NCBI GenBank assembly: GCA_038087015.1
Contig: JASBNA010000106.1
Span: forward strand, 32,645 to 96,644
DNA length: 64,000 bases
DNA from: Cerrena zonata
Taxonomy: Eukaryota; Basidiomycota; Agaricomycetes; Polyporales; Cerrenaceae
Direction of reading: 5' to 3'
The translations under genes were made by a program, and so were the position numbers. This document shows positions 24,382 to 37,023 of the stretch, piece by piece. The notes under the pieces are model-generated. The model saw only the letters and a list, made by a program, of their open reading frames with translations. It was not told the DNA's origin and searched no databases. Positions within the stretch are counted from its first letter, which is position 1. Each line of letters begins with the position of its first letter.

Positions 24382-24943
24382 TTAGATTTGCTTCCAGGCG
24401 TTTTCGACCATGTGGAAGCGTTTCCCATGTATGGAAGCCAGACGTCCATTTATGGGAGCTGGTTGCGTTTCAATTGCACACTCAACTTGACCCCAGGTTG
24501 TAAGCATGCGTTTTACGTCATCTAAATTCGCACCAGTTTCATTGATATGCGCATTCTGCATACGAGTAAGTCGATAATCGTGAACTTCAGCGTAAGAATC
24601 GAGGTTAGGTGTGAAGAATAGACCAAAGGTGAAGATCGTAGCCGTCATTGTGTAGCGGTATAGTACCGGAAAGGTGAACCGTGAAAATCGTATCGAGATA
24701 CCGCATCGTAAGAGCTTCGGTGACTGAGTATGAGGGCAGCATTGCGCTGGTGGAAAAAGGACGAAATAATCGGTAGGGATGCTGTAAGGGAAGATGATAG
24801 AATTGCTTCGGAAAAGAAAGAGGTAGTTGAATAATGTGCGGAGGGGTTACATACCCAACCTGTATATAACGGAAATTTGGTTTCCCTGTGGTCTCTAGCA
24901 TATGAAAGGCTAGAAATGTAAGACGAAGGTTGGAAGCGGTCAT
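24382..24943 (-). CDS. Possible small spliced gene, function unknown
   Basis: On the minus strand a start codon at 24943 opens MTASNLRLTFLAFHML..., followed by a good intron (GTATGT at about 24858 to CAG near 24750). A further open stretch of 88 codons ends at 24382. The start recalls the first beta strand of the C2 domains in the neighbouring NLRs, but the downstream part does not continue like C2. Whether the 3' segment joins in frame needs a second intron that I cannot place. It may be a small independent gene or an NLR relic. Confidence 0.25.
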
Positions 24944-25360
24944 GAAGCGGTTGAATCCCCTCTAGAGGAACGTCAATGACACTCGTCAAAGCTCACCAAA
25001 GATACGTGTATCGAAATCAGATATGAGCTCCGTCATCACGGGAAATGACATACCAACGCAGAACGAGATGTCATAAAAGGTATAATTGGTGGTTTGGCTT
25101 CATAAGCCCCAAACAAAGTAACGATTATGAACGAAGCTAGCACATCCATCCAGTGAGTATCCTGATCACTGAAGTACTACAAGCTTTCTCGTCATGTAAT
25201 AAACACATGTACGCATGTTTCGATGTGCCTCCGAATAGTCCAGGATCTCGATCTATTTCACGGGACTGCAGGGACCTCACAGAGCAAGAATGCACAAGGA
25301 AAGTCGACCACATACCAGCTGACATATGTGTATCACAGCGTATAATCACGGTTCATACCC

Positions 25361-28300
25361 TGGAGTAACAACGTCAGACGAGCTTAGCCTATCGCCTAGT
25401 GGAAGCGATTGCCTTATATGGTTTTCAGTGTCCATTTAAGGCAAGTGGCTTCTGTCCGAGACTCAGAGCACATCTCATCACTACTCCCGGACCACCAGAG
25501 AAAAATGAGGCCTGCTAGTGTCTTATATATGCGTGACACGATGGTATCACATACATGATGAGAGAGGACACGGTGAATGCAACGATTGGGTCCGGCAGGG
25601 ATTTAGTGGAATTCCTACCACGGAAGATGAAAACTTGGTGAGAGGGGTCAGATATTTCGAGTGTGAGCAGCGGGGGTAGAATGTGCTATAGTAACCGTTG
25701 GTAAATAGATAAAACAAGCACAAGGTCGAGTTAGGAGAGCCATTATGGTACACAGGAGCAAAGGAGTATATGAAAAAACCAGTGCACTATGGGCATCGAA
25801 GCGTGGAGGACGATAGAATAGCCAAGAAAGCTGGCACGAAATCGTGTTCCCGGGTATGTCTTGTGAGCAAGGTCAGGCGGCCCCATACTAGCACAAAGAG
25901 GTCGGTTTTATCCTCCCGAGACACGACGTTATTCGAGGGCAGGCTGACAGCGAAGAGTAAACTGGTCGCTACTCGACGTGAATGGGAGGATGGTAGAGAG
26001 CACTGTGGACGTCCGTATTGGTTGTAATTACAGAGTATGGAAAATACAAACTGTGGTTTAGCTGATGAGATGGGTTGCATCGTGGAAAATGTGCCCGACT
26101 GAATCGCAGAGATAGCTCGAGGTGGGGTGTATGCACAACGAATCGCGTTATACGAGCGGGAGAGTGTATTGGTCCAAACTTAAACATTGAAGTGCGATGT
26201 GAAGGTTATTAGATAGTAAATTGAAGGATTGAATGTCCGTACCGGTAAAAAAAGGACTTGAGTGACATGAATATACCTTGACTTTGCTATTTATTCTGTA
26301 TATTCAGCGCCGTACAGAGAACCGAGAGGATAGGTTAGTCCTTCAGTCCCGAGGCCAGAGTCCGAAGCGAAGTCGAGGTAACGGCAAGGGAAAACAGCTC
26401 GCCCATTGAGAGCGATCGATAGACGGCGTAAAAAAAGGTTACTCGATGTGGTGGTTTGGTGTAGTCAGAATGGTGTTCGGCATTGAAGCAGAACAGGGAT
26501 ATGACCGAGAAGAGCGAGTCTCAACACGTATGAGTGCGAGGTGGCGATCGTGTGTTCGGCATGGTTGCAGGGGGCGTTCAGATTGGGCAACTTCTCCCTG
26601 GTAGCCAAAGGACTGAATGATACCATAGGACATGATATCCGTAGAGGATAGCGAGTGTACAAAATGAGAAGAGTGGACGTACCGTGACACAACCCATAGA
26701 CTCCTCAAAGACCAATCAGACACAGATCTGACATCCTGCTCTCAGAACGTCTACAGTAGTTCCTGTGTTGCTGTTGATCGAGACGAGATAGGACGAGGCA
26801 AGGGGGATTCTGGATGATGGCCAGGTAGAGTTTGGACAAGGCCACTGGATAATAGCATATGAATACGCAATAATGGAATTCCGAGGGTTTGAGCGGTGTC
26901 CGAGTCTAGAGTATACACACCGGAGGGTACACGACGAGGATAGAGGTAACAACGTTAGAGGGATAAATGATTGGAGCACGTACATCGATTCCGTAGTTTC
27001 CAGCCAGCGGAAATGATACATTCAAGCATAGAGGAAGCAGGGACAGGTGCTGATATATCATAGTGGGTTATTATAATTCTGGGAAGGGAAAGCAGATACT
27101 GAACGGAGGGCAAGAAATCGAGCAAGTGTGTACAAGATACAAGGAGAACAGTCGCTTGTAGCATGATTAGAAGGAGCTGATGGATGACGGAGATCTTTCG
27201 AGGTATGTAGATGAGAGTAACAGAAAATTTGAATGCAACGATAGGTGTACAATTGGTAGAAAGCGGTCTTCTGTAATCCAAACTCCGTCCGGCATTGCCC
27301 GGGTTCACTTCTTCGACTGACTCAGTGACTGTGCTCTGGACCTCTGGTCCAGGATACACTGCACTCTCTGGGTGTATTGCTTGCATATCAACACCAACAG
27401 AAAACCTCACCTCGCTCCAGCTTCCCTCCCAAATCAACTCAATGTGCACTCATTTAACATGTCACCAGTTGCAACTAAGTGACACCGTTAATATGCTGCC
27501 ACTGCCAGTATGAATGACCCCAGGTATCTCGGCTTACCACCGATTTTGGTCCGTATCCAACGCCCGTGGACGATGTGACATAGTATATGGGAGGGAGAGC
27601 TCAGCGCTCACCTCCGAGTCTTCAGGCTCTTCTCGCAGGTATGTCTCCTTATCAAACCCAGTCATCGTCATAAATGTGATTCTTCACAACGGAAACGGCT
27701 TCTACATCATGACGCACTGCCATCATGAGCTCTATCCGCACTGAAACTGTCAGTCTTCTCCAATCTGCAAAAACCAATCTCAGGATACACCATCCATCGA
27801 TCTTATGTTCACCGCTCATCCATTTTCTTCCTCGTATACCTCGCTTTCGGAATTCTCTATCAATCTATATCCTCTAGACAAGAAACTTGAAGCACATTGA
27901 ATTATGCACCCTTGGCTATCGAGTCTCTTACTAGGGGTGCTTCGTTTTCCGAATATTCGATGATTGTCTCGTTTCATACCATCGTGTTAAAACGATGTCG
28001 ATTCAGCGTGGGTGGGTCATCGTCTATCTCCACCTTTCTTCCTCTACTTCCTAGCGGGAGATTAATACGATCTAGGTGAGCATACTCTCAACGGACACTC
28101 CGAACTATACATTTTTACCTACAACTCTGAATCTGATGGATTCGTAACTAACAGGGTGTATATCTTATTCTGGACACATGCCGTCCGCTCCTTGAATCCC
28201 CGAAACCGATCTCAGAAGAAGACAGATATCACGTTGCATATACGCAACAATGCCTACGAAACGGCATATCCGATATCATTGCCCATTCGACATCGTTCCT

Positions 28301-28780
28301 TTCATGTCAACGGCTCCGTGGTTTTACTGACGTGCCAACTTTCTCCTTTCAATCAGTGTTCTACGGGAAATCCATATCGGAAATATATCATGCTTATGGT
28401 CTTCGGGACCGACATCTACACAGTTAAAAAACCACATAGCTAGCACCGTTCGTTCAGCGAGATATCAGTTTACAAAATGTACACGAGATCCTATTGACTC
28501 AATTCACAACACGACTAACTCAAAGAATGTACATCTTGTCGCCTCCAAGGCTGTAGCTAGCATATCGATACAATCCGACGAATAATAAATATCTTTATCG
28601 CAGCCTAGAAACCTATCGCTATCGTTCTAGTTGTCAAAAGAAAAGAGTGAAAATATCATTCGTAACGGTAACCCTATTCAGTATCTTTGCTTCTTTCCAC
28701 CGTATCCCAATCCAAGTCTGAGACGTAACCATCCGAACTCCCCATGTGCGATCATGGCAAACGACACATCCAATATCAAA
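25361..28780. repeat. Array repeat block B (non-coding)
   Basis: Second repeat block, directly downstream of NLR2. Its left edge (ggagtaacaacgtcagacga) equals block A at 10874. From about 28007 to 28560 it is much closer to block C (for example cgttcgttcagcgagatatc in both) than to A. Numerous small indels break every open frame that blocks A and C keep. Confidence 0.75.
27290..27301. promoter_or_regulatory. CGG-N6-CCG motif, copy 5 (block B)
   Basis: CGG-cattgc-CCG. The spacer differs by one base from copies A and C while both triplets are kept. Confidence 0.35.
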
Positions 28781-31700
28781 TTACTTCATGCTCAACCTCC
28801 CCACTCCCTCGTAGTTCTTCAACCAGTCCATGTTAGGGATGGAATCTGGCCACTTCATTCGTCGCTCCCTGTTGATAACATGGGTGCTGCCTGGTGGATC
28901 CAGATAATACCATAACCCCCTGGAAACGCACAATAAGTGTTCCCTGTTAGAGCCTAAAACCCATCCAGTTGGGTCATGATCTTCATGTCGTATACTCCAC
29001 TGTAGTGAAACGGAGGAGGAATGTATGGAGGGCAGGGTACCGGTAGCATTTGTATGTGGAGTTGTCCCATCAGTATGGAGAGAGGTGAGATCCCATGCGA
29101 TAATTTGATCGTGAGATGATGATATCAACTTTGAGCCATGGATATCGAGATAGGACAAGGGATTCCATGAGTTGAAGGTATGCACAAGTACGCCCTTCTC
29201 AATGTCGTAGATTATAATGCTCTCCTTGTTTGTGAGAGCCAGTAAGTTGGCATTGAGAGCTGCTTGTGAAACATAACCAGAAACCTCAGGGAGAGAAAGA
29301 GTTCGAAGACATGTTGCAGACTTGATGTCCCAGACATTAATCCCATGGTAAAAAAAGTGAGTCCAGTCATGGTCGTTTCTCTCATCTTTACCGTGAGACA
29401 CCAGCTCTCCCTCCTGAGAGAAGAACAGGGTAACAGACTGTGTGTATTTCGTAATGAGCAGTGTATGAGATGAATCATCTCCTTCGAGATTTATGAATTT
29501 GACCGTGCCCGAATTGGATGGAAAGGAAGCAATGAGGCCATGGCTGGAAACTACAAAGCGATCCCAGTACCCCTCAAGAGAGATCTCGCGTAGGTCTTGC
29601 TCAGGGTTTTTATTACTGGGTATCACGAAAGCTTTCTTTGAGTTGAAGGAGGAAAATACGATGTGCTCTTTGAAAGTTAGTTGAGACACATAAACATGGA
29701 AATTTTTGATCTGGTGTCTCTCTTTGGGTCTGTAGAGCACCTTCCCCAATGATGTTTGAACTGTCCCATCGTCTAGGGCCAAATAAATGGTCTTATTGTC
29801 GGCACTAAACACGGCAGCGGTGACTTCTTGTGGGTACTCCATTGGCCAATATTCTCGCAGGAGCATACAGTCAGTAGAGCTGCGGACATGAACAGTACCA
29901 TCCCGCGAAGATGATAGAAACTTGGTCCCGTCTGGAGAGAAGGAAATTGAAGCGATGTTTCCAACATGGCCTCGAGTGTTTGCTTGATCAAATCGCTCCT
30001 GATCTGAGACCTGGAGGCCACGGGATAGCTCCCATGCGTAAACAGTATCACGCACAAGTGCGGCAATTCGTTTTCCATCTGGGAGGAAAGTCACTTGACA
30101 AATCCAATCGAGTACCACTATAGGATCTTGATATAGTTTTCCTGATTCAGTCTCGAAGATTTGAATTGTGTACGTCGACGAAGCGGCAATCAGGGAGCCA
30201 TCTGGAGAGAACGTACATTGTTGAAACTCGGTTATCGGAATGAGATTGTTGGCGGCGTATGGGCCAAAGACCAATTCATTAGACTTGAAATCATCCAAGA
30301 AGAGCGCTCTCTTGAAAGCGAGCAGTATATGGGATTGGGTCTTCGGGCTGAAGCATAGGGCATTAATAGCGAGGTAGGAATAGTCCCTCTGCAAAGTTAT
30401 AGTGGCAGTTGTCCTATCTACACTCCAGACAGCAATATCTGAACCCAGGTAAGTCCCGTCTGGGGACCAGGCGATCTGAGAGGCACTATGATCAATTTTG
30501 ATTGAACACATAATGTGAGCTTTGCCCTCTGCTATGTTCCAAACAGAGATCATCTTTGATGAAAGGGTCGCCAATTGATCACTATCCAGTGGATGGAATA
30601 CAAGAGCATAAACGTCCTCTGACATTGCACAGTGGATTACCACTCGACCGGTCTCCATATCCCAGATACTGATGCCACCCTTGTTGCGAATGTTGCGAAA
30701 GTATCCCGCAACCCTTCTGCAATCAGAGGACACAGTGATAACGTCTGGTCTACGATGCGGATCGTTAGGATAGGGCCTCTCTAATTGAGTGCTCGACTGG
30801 GCTGTCTCTTTGTCCGAGAGTGGCTTCCACTGAGTCCAAAGTGAACCAGAGGAGCAATCAGATAGGAGGAGTAACCTATCGGGTCTGCAAGCGAAGTAAT
30901 GCTTACATGCAGTTGTGCGCCACAATGCTGTGGGGAAGATATCATGATGGTGGACTAATTTGACAACGGTATCAGTTTGGGAGCCCCAGTTGTGTATCTT
31001 CGTGAATGGGGAAGAGTGGGCTGATACGTATACATGGAGGGCGCTACCGGAGACAGCTTCTGTATATTCCCTCACGAACATCCGTAGATTCGTCCACAGC
31101 GTTGCGAGCTTGCTATCTGTATCCTATGAATCATTAGTATTACAACAGATCCATGGGTGACTAAACACTTACTACAGCAAAGGTGTAAACAATATCACAT
31201 GCTCTCAGAGTTTCATTCACATCACCAACTAGACTGACTACCTCCAGCCAGAATAGTAGCATTTCCTCCGAGAACGACCGCAACGCTGATCCTACATCCT
31301 CCTGCCAAGTCTTAATCTCCTCCAAGTGACGCCACCAGTACATCGACGCATATCCCAACCCCGGAGATATATGCTTCTTAATGCGCTCTTTGAGGTCGGG
31401 ATAGTCCTTGTTCAATCGATCTAATGTCTCGAATTTGCACATATTGAAGTGAAGCTGCTGGGACATGATTCGAAAGCAGCACGATATCAGATGATAATGA
31501 GCATCGAGACCAACTAGTGACCAAGGTTTGCCTCCACTGCGACTTTCATCTGTGAGGTAGTCACGGAAAGATGCATGAAGCGGACGGATGGGCCATCCCG
31601 AATCATAATCAAAGAGGCAGCGGAACCTTCGGAATATAATCCGCGATGATTTGTCCTCCGGAAGAGCAAGAAGTTGATCAATAGCAAGGTCGGAGAGGGG

Positions 31701-34132
31701 TACATTGCAGAATAAAACTACCCCTGCAATATCTCGGAATCGTTGAGACCAATCTTTGTCCCAGACGGTCTGAGCAGTCAGCACTGTGGTGTACAGATTA
31801 TCCAGGCCTTCGGCATATGTCTTGTCCTCTGAAGAGAGGATACACTTCAATTGACCTCTAGGATCGATGGTGGTCAGAAGGAAATTCGCCAATGTGGAGG
31901 CCCAAATAAAGAGCCCCTCCGACTTCCGCGCAATCCTGTCCATATCGGTTGTCTCCGGCCAGTCGGATGGTAGATCATGCTCCTCCCGTATGTGAGCTAA
32001 TTCGGATGTCAAGTAGAGACGAACCGCTGGGATGGTAGTTTCCAAATGTCCCAATGACATGTCTTTCATACCCGAACAACCCGAGAAGATGCTGTGGATA
32101 TCCGATTCTGGACGGCTTGTGATGAAAAACCGAAAAATGGTGGGAAGCTTGTGGAATTCTTCCGAAATGAGGGTAAGCAACGATCGTCGTGAGCTTATAT
32201 CTCCATATTCATCCAATGCATCGAGTATGATGACGATAGGCCCAACGAGGAGCTCAGCAGCAGAAGCGAGCGGGAGACGGATGAGGTGTTCGAACTGTGT
32301 TTCAAGGGGGCTGTCAACAATACTCCTGTCCTCGTTGATGGCTGCACATATTTTCGATTGTAAAATGGGATCGGCAGTTGCAAGCTGTTTAGCCATTGTT
32401 TGAATGACTGTATCGCGTTCGGTTTTACCTCTTTCGAAAAATAGGAATGCTCCTCGACGTCGTAAACCATGAAGGTGGTTGGAAATAGTGTCCGCAATAG
32501 TACTCTTCCCCGTTCCAGCAAGATCATGCAACCATAGAATGTTTTGCCCATCATTATCGATATCCAGTACCCAGTCAATAATCGCCTGTAGAACACCCTC
32601 CCGAGTCCCACGGAGACACAGGGGTCGGGAGGCGGCATTCATTACAGTCGGATGGAGTACACTTAAGGCATCGGCTAGGACTGGACGACAGACAAGGTTA
32701 GTTGGTTAGGAAAATATTTGAACAGAATACGTACGTAGCTGTTCCACACCCCCTAGAACCTTGGAACTAACCAGCGCCGTACTTATTTGAACCTTCTCCA
32801 TCAAACCCGTTCGAAGCTCGGTGAGGACCTTGGTGAACTCATCGATCTTCTTGTCCGAGCCGTCCACCAGTTGCTTGACTGTTCTTTCTAGTATTACCGT
32901 CAGCTTTGTGATACAAGCGATCATGGAGTAAGGTACATACTCGCAAAGCTTGATTGTACGTAGGCGCACATAAATGTAGCACACTCTGCCACTTGCTTGA
33001 GCATAGCAGTGATAATAGACTCGAGACGGATCGCATTTTCTTTGATTTTCTCAACATCCTCGATGAAGTCGAGCGTATCATGCATCGTTCCGACAAGATT
33101 GATGATCTTCTCATCCTTTGATCGCTGCTTTTCGACGATCTGACGAACATCTATAAGCAAGATCAATCGACTGAATGAGAGTAAGACATACCTTGTACAG
33201 CGACGTGCAGACCTGCCATGCGAACTCAACCCATGGGTGCAACTACGTGGAGGGTCAACACGGCTTGTGTATCCATCAACTGAGACAGAGTAAGAGATTA
33301 AATACCTTGGTGAGTGCAGCTATCGTGTCCACGATGCCACTGAGAAGTTTCAATCTCTCGATTACTTTTCCAACCCTCCCGGATAGGCTATCTGCACCGA
33401 GTTCTTCCTCTATAGCAACCTCAGCCTCCGCAAGACGGCGCTGTACATTATTAAGCGCAACTTGTGTTTCTCTAGGAGGATCACGCGATGTCTCGCTAGG
33501 CAAATGAGGGATGTCGTCTCCGTGCGGGTTCTCGCTCGAAGGTAGCTCTTGAGGGTTGGGTTTGGAGTCGGTGTATCTGGCACTAGTCACAATCGTACCA
33601 GTGGCACGTGTCTTCCCTTTGTCTCGGGGACGATAAACCTTCAAGGAATCTATAACACAAGAGAGAAAGTGAGATGAGAAAATTTGATTTCGGTTACAAG
33701 ACCTACTCTGCGGGGAGGCTGTTCCTGGAGACAACAAGTCTGACGCTTTGCATTCTATCTCGCCAATAACCCGTTCTCCAAAGAAAGTAGTAGCTTTGAG
33801 CAAAATTCGCATCGTCTGACTTTCCTCGATAGAGCTTGCGGGATATCAATTTCGCATGGTTCCAATGAACCGGAAGATGACTCACAACGTCAAAACCTCA
33901 TTCCATTCCGTATCACTATCACGTATCACCTTCGCGTTCGTCTTGTAGGATTGCTTGGATGTTGCAGTTTTGATCTTGATTTCGATGTATAGCTTTGGGT
34001 TGCGTCCGAGAAAGCACTTTCTTAGTTGTGTATCAGATACCCGATGGACTGTAACACCGTAGGTGAGTATGTGTATGCGGCACGAAGGGCACGTATATTT
34101 GGTGTACCTGTCAAAGCGAGGGTACGAGCCAT
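28781..34132 (-). CDS. NLR2: C2-NACHT-WD40 protein, altered P-loop
   Basis: Same family and order as NLR1. Exons visible: 25-nt first exon 34108-34132 (MARTLALT), C2 first half 33886-34048 (N-P-K-L-Y-I-E-I-K and W-N-E-V-L-T), and C2 second half below 33840 (E-R-V-I-G-E-I-E). A Pro/Glu-rich linker with K-G-K-T-R-A-T-G follows, then helical exons to about 32900. The NACHT exon is 31173 to about 32685, and the WD40 exon is 28781-31123. Walker B reads IVIILDALDEYGD, but the P-loop reads D-L-A-G-T-G-K-S: the first glycine of GxxxxGKS is aspartate (GAT, near 32527). Frames are otherwise open, so the protein is probably made but may bind or hydrolyse nucleotide poorly. The WD40 part differs from NLR1/NLR3 in several short indels. 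Confidence 0.9.
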
Positions 34133-36480
34133 CGCCGTAGACAATAGTTCCTATGTTAGTTCTTTTCGTTGGGCAGAAAGTAGAGAGATTTGTTGAAGAG
34201 AGACTATGAGTAGTGGGTAGGAGAGACGAACGGGGGAAGCGTATGCTGGGGACGTTTCGATATGAGCTACGCACTGCCTCATTGCCTCATGTCGCTACTG
34301 TATTGGTGAGAAGGGAGGATATCCTGTCATGAAGGCGCTCCATAGCTGGCCAGAACCTGCTCAAACTGACGTCTCCCCGTGTGGAGTGTTCCATAATAGT
34401 GGGGCACCTGAACTCAAAGCAGAACGATTGCAAACGCCGCAGCAGTATCGACGAAAACACATACATGCAGAAAGATCTATTGACCTGTAGTATTCCTCGA
34501 CGACTGCTTCACAAAATAAGTGTATTCCTACCGACAATTTGTATATCTTCGGGATACAAACTGAGGGACTCATGGTTCAATGAACAGACACGCTGTTGCC
34601 TGCATGCGAAGGGGAGGTCATGAGATGAGGATTGGAGTGACTGGACGTACCTGAAATCCCCATACACAGAGCCCTGCTTCGACTTGAGTGACTATCTCTT
34701 TGACGGCGCCATGTAATGAGACACGTAATTGTGGCTCAGGTTTTGATCGTCAGTCCCAGTGAGGCAAGAGTTCTCGGAGAATTTACGGATATAGAGGAGT
34801 GCACGTTGGGAACGACAAGACAGAGAACGATGATGTATGTCGATAACATGATGGGAAGCCTAGTGGGATTAGGAAGGACCTGTCAACTTCGAGCCAATGT
34901 GACTAGTTCCGAGTGACAGCGATAGAGGAATGCAAATGCTACTATAGCCTCCTCCGGGGCTCGGTGCCATTGCTGTTGCGCACCACTGCCTTGGGGATTC
35001 TTGACAATGTGTATTGTATTATACGCTAAGGGATGATGAAACGGGGAAAGCACACAGGTCGGAGTCAAACCCTGGTCCGAGCCGGTCCGATCTCAAGTCG
35101 ACAATGAGGAGAAGCGTTTGCCTTATATGGAAGGCGAAGGTCCAGTTTTGATATATTAAACGTAGAGCAGTTAGATATGGGGAATACTCAGCGGACAAGA
35201 TCTAGATGAATAGACAAAACGTGTATGGGGCGGTTTGACGTGACAGTTTCCCACTGCGCATTCATTGAATCAATGAAGGACGGTATCGTCCTCGAGATCA
35301 CCACAGAATCCACGTACGAAACTAAACTGACATCTATTCATGTAAAACGTCCTTTCATAGTGACGCTCCAGCAGAAACTGGCCAGCCAGTAATGGTGTGG
35401 TCCTTATTCTGTGTGAAGATTTCCATTCGGACCTGAGGATGAAGACGACAGTGAGAAGTACTTGGAAGGAACACCGCTCGATTCGATTTCAAAAATCTTG
35501 AATAGAGGGGCTTCAATTGGAGATGCGAAGAAAACGAGAAGGTCCGAGAATGCATCGAGCCATTATATATGAAGCCATTCTACCTTTAATGGTGGTACGT
35601 ACACGGGGACATGAAGATGAAAATCGATCACACACCTCCACGGTTCAAAACCGTAGACCTCAAGTCAACCTTTAGAACGATATTATCTTATAGAGCATGG
35701 GCATCTCGCAGAGCACTCGTACCAGATTCCCAATCAACAAATGCCAAGACCATTTCTTGCCCTACGTTTCGTTAGCACATTACAGAATCCGAAGAAGAGA
35801 TAATACGATTAACTTACAAGATGTGATTGAGGTGCACGCTAAGGACAGCAACTTAGGAGCTTATGTATGGTTTCACCTATAACGGACTATCGATGACGAA
35901 CTCACGTGTAAGAGAGAAATCTGAGCCGAGACTGCTCTGTCCTTTCCGTCCAGGTTGGACGCGAAACAACCTTTGAACGTTCGACGGGAGGTTTTCAATA
36001 TAATCACTGCTGGTGCGTGGTGTTCAGCAGGAGGTAATGGAACTCGACACGAGACTGTACATACCAATTGAGGCTTCTCGCTCATAAAGCCTCCTCCTCC
36101 TTATGGAAGGACCCGATGCTGCCTTCGATTGATAAAATAATGACTAAGGGCCTTCTCGTATATTGAGCACGAGTACGGAAAGAATATATGCCTCTATCAC
36201 TTTATGTTGCCCTTTGCCCCGTTCCGAGTTGCCACAACTGGGGCTTGAACACAGGGCGTTTGAGGGGAACGGTGACGATCGTAAATGGAAGGCAAGAATC
36301 CACGATAGCATAGAAGATATGAAGGTCAGAGCTGAGGGGACGTATGAGGGGATCGGACGTACCCTGACATTTGAGCTTGCGATTTTTCAATCTAGATTTC
36401 GTAGTTTCTATGGTGGTCTATGTCGCCGACGACGACAGCATGGGTGCATCGTGGTGTATAGATTCTGAGGTCTCGTCGGG
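34133..36480. other. Spacer upstream of NLR2
   Basis: Holds the NLR2 promoter side and sequence related to 6.9-8.2 kb. The stretch 35240-35430 is the clearest pairing, with shared tatcgtcctcgaga and cctttcatagtg. No gene seen; the small open frames are not kept in the related spacer. Confidence 0.45.
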
Positions 36481-37023
36481 TGGGAGAGAACGGCGTGATG
36501 AGATGGAAATTTGTGAATCAGGGGGATAGGCCAACGATCGTCGCAGTGGAATCGCTATTCTCCATGTCACTATGACCATACAATTTCAAATGTATTTTAA
36601 AAATCGAATTAGTGGATATACACGTTCGGAGTCGGAAGAGGAGAAAAAACGTACTGGATTCAATTTCGCCGATAGTATCGTCACTGAGCGGTTCTAGCGG
36701 CAACAAAAGAAAGCTGTACAACTCGGCGAACCTTTCAAACACACCATTAGCCACACAAATCGCTGGAAACACTGCTCTGACGTGTGATTCGAAATCCTCC
36801 ATCCACTAGGCTTTCTTGTGGTCTTCCTCTCTTGTATCTCTCGCCGGCGGACTGACAATGAATGTCGATAAATAGGTTTTGTCTCGTTAGAACGAGTTGC
36901 TCCTTCGAATCCCATCGCACATGTTTTGCTCGATGAACTAAGGTATGTCATATGTCAGTACTCAGTACCCGAGACCATGTCATCCATACACAACACACCT
37001 TGTATAATAACATCGCGGGTCAT
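36481..37023 (-). pseudogene. NLR relic: C2 domain only
   Basis: Minus strand. It starts like NLR1 and NLR2 with a 25-nt exon at 36999-37023 (MTRDVIIQ then GTGTGT). After an intron it continues V-H-R-A-K-H-V-R-W-D and Q-N-L-F-I-D-I-H, the C2 first half. The second half F-A-E-L-Y-S-F-L-L-L and D-D-T-I-G-E-I-E is present but in another frame, with stops between. After a further intron comes H-L-K-L-Y-G-H-S-D-M and S-T-A-T-I-V-G, equivalent to the NLR2 linker. Then it ends: no helical linker, NACHT or WD40 follows. This is a broken and truncated NLR gene. Confidence 0.65.
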
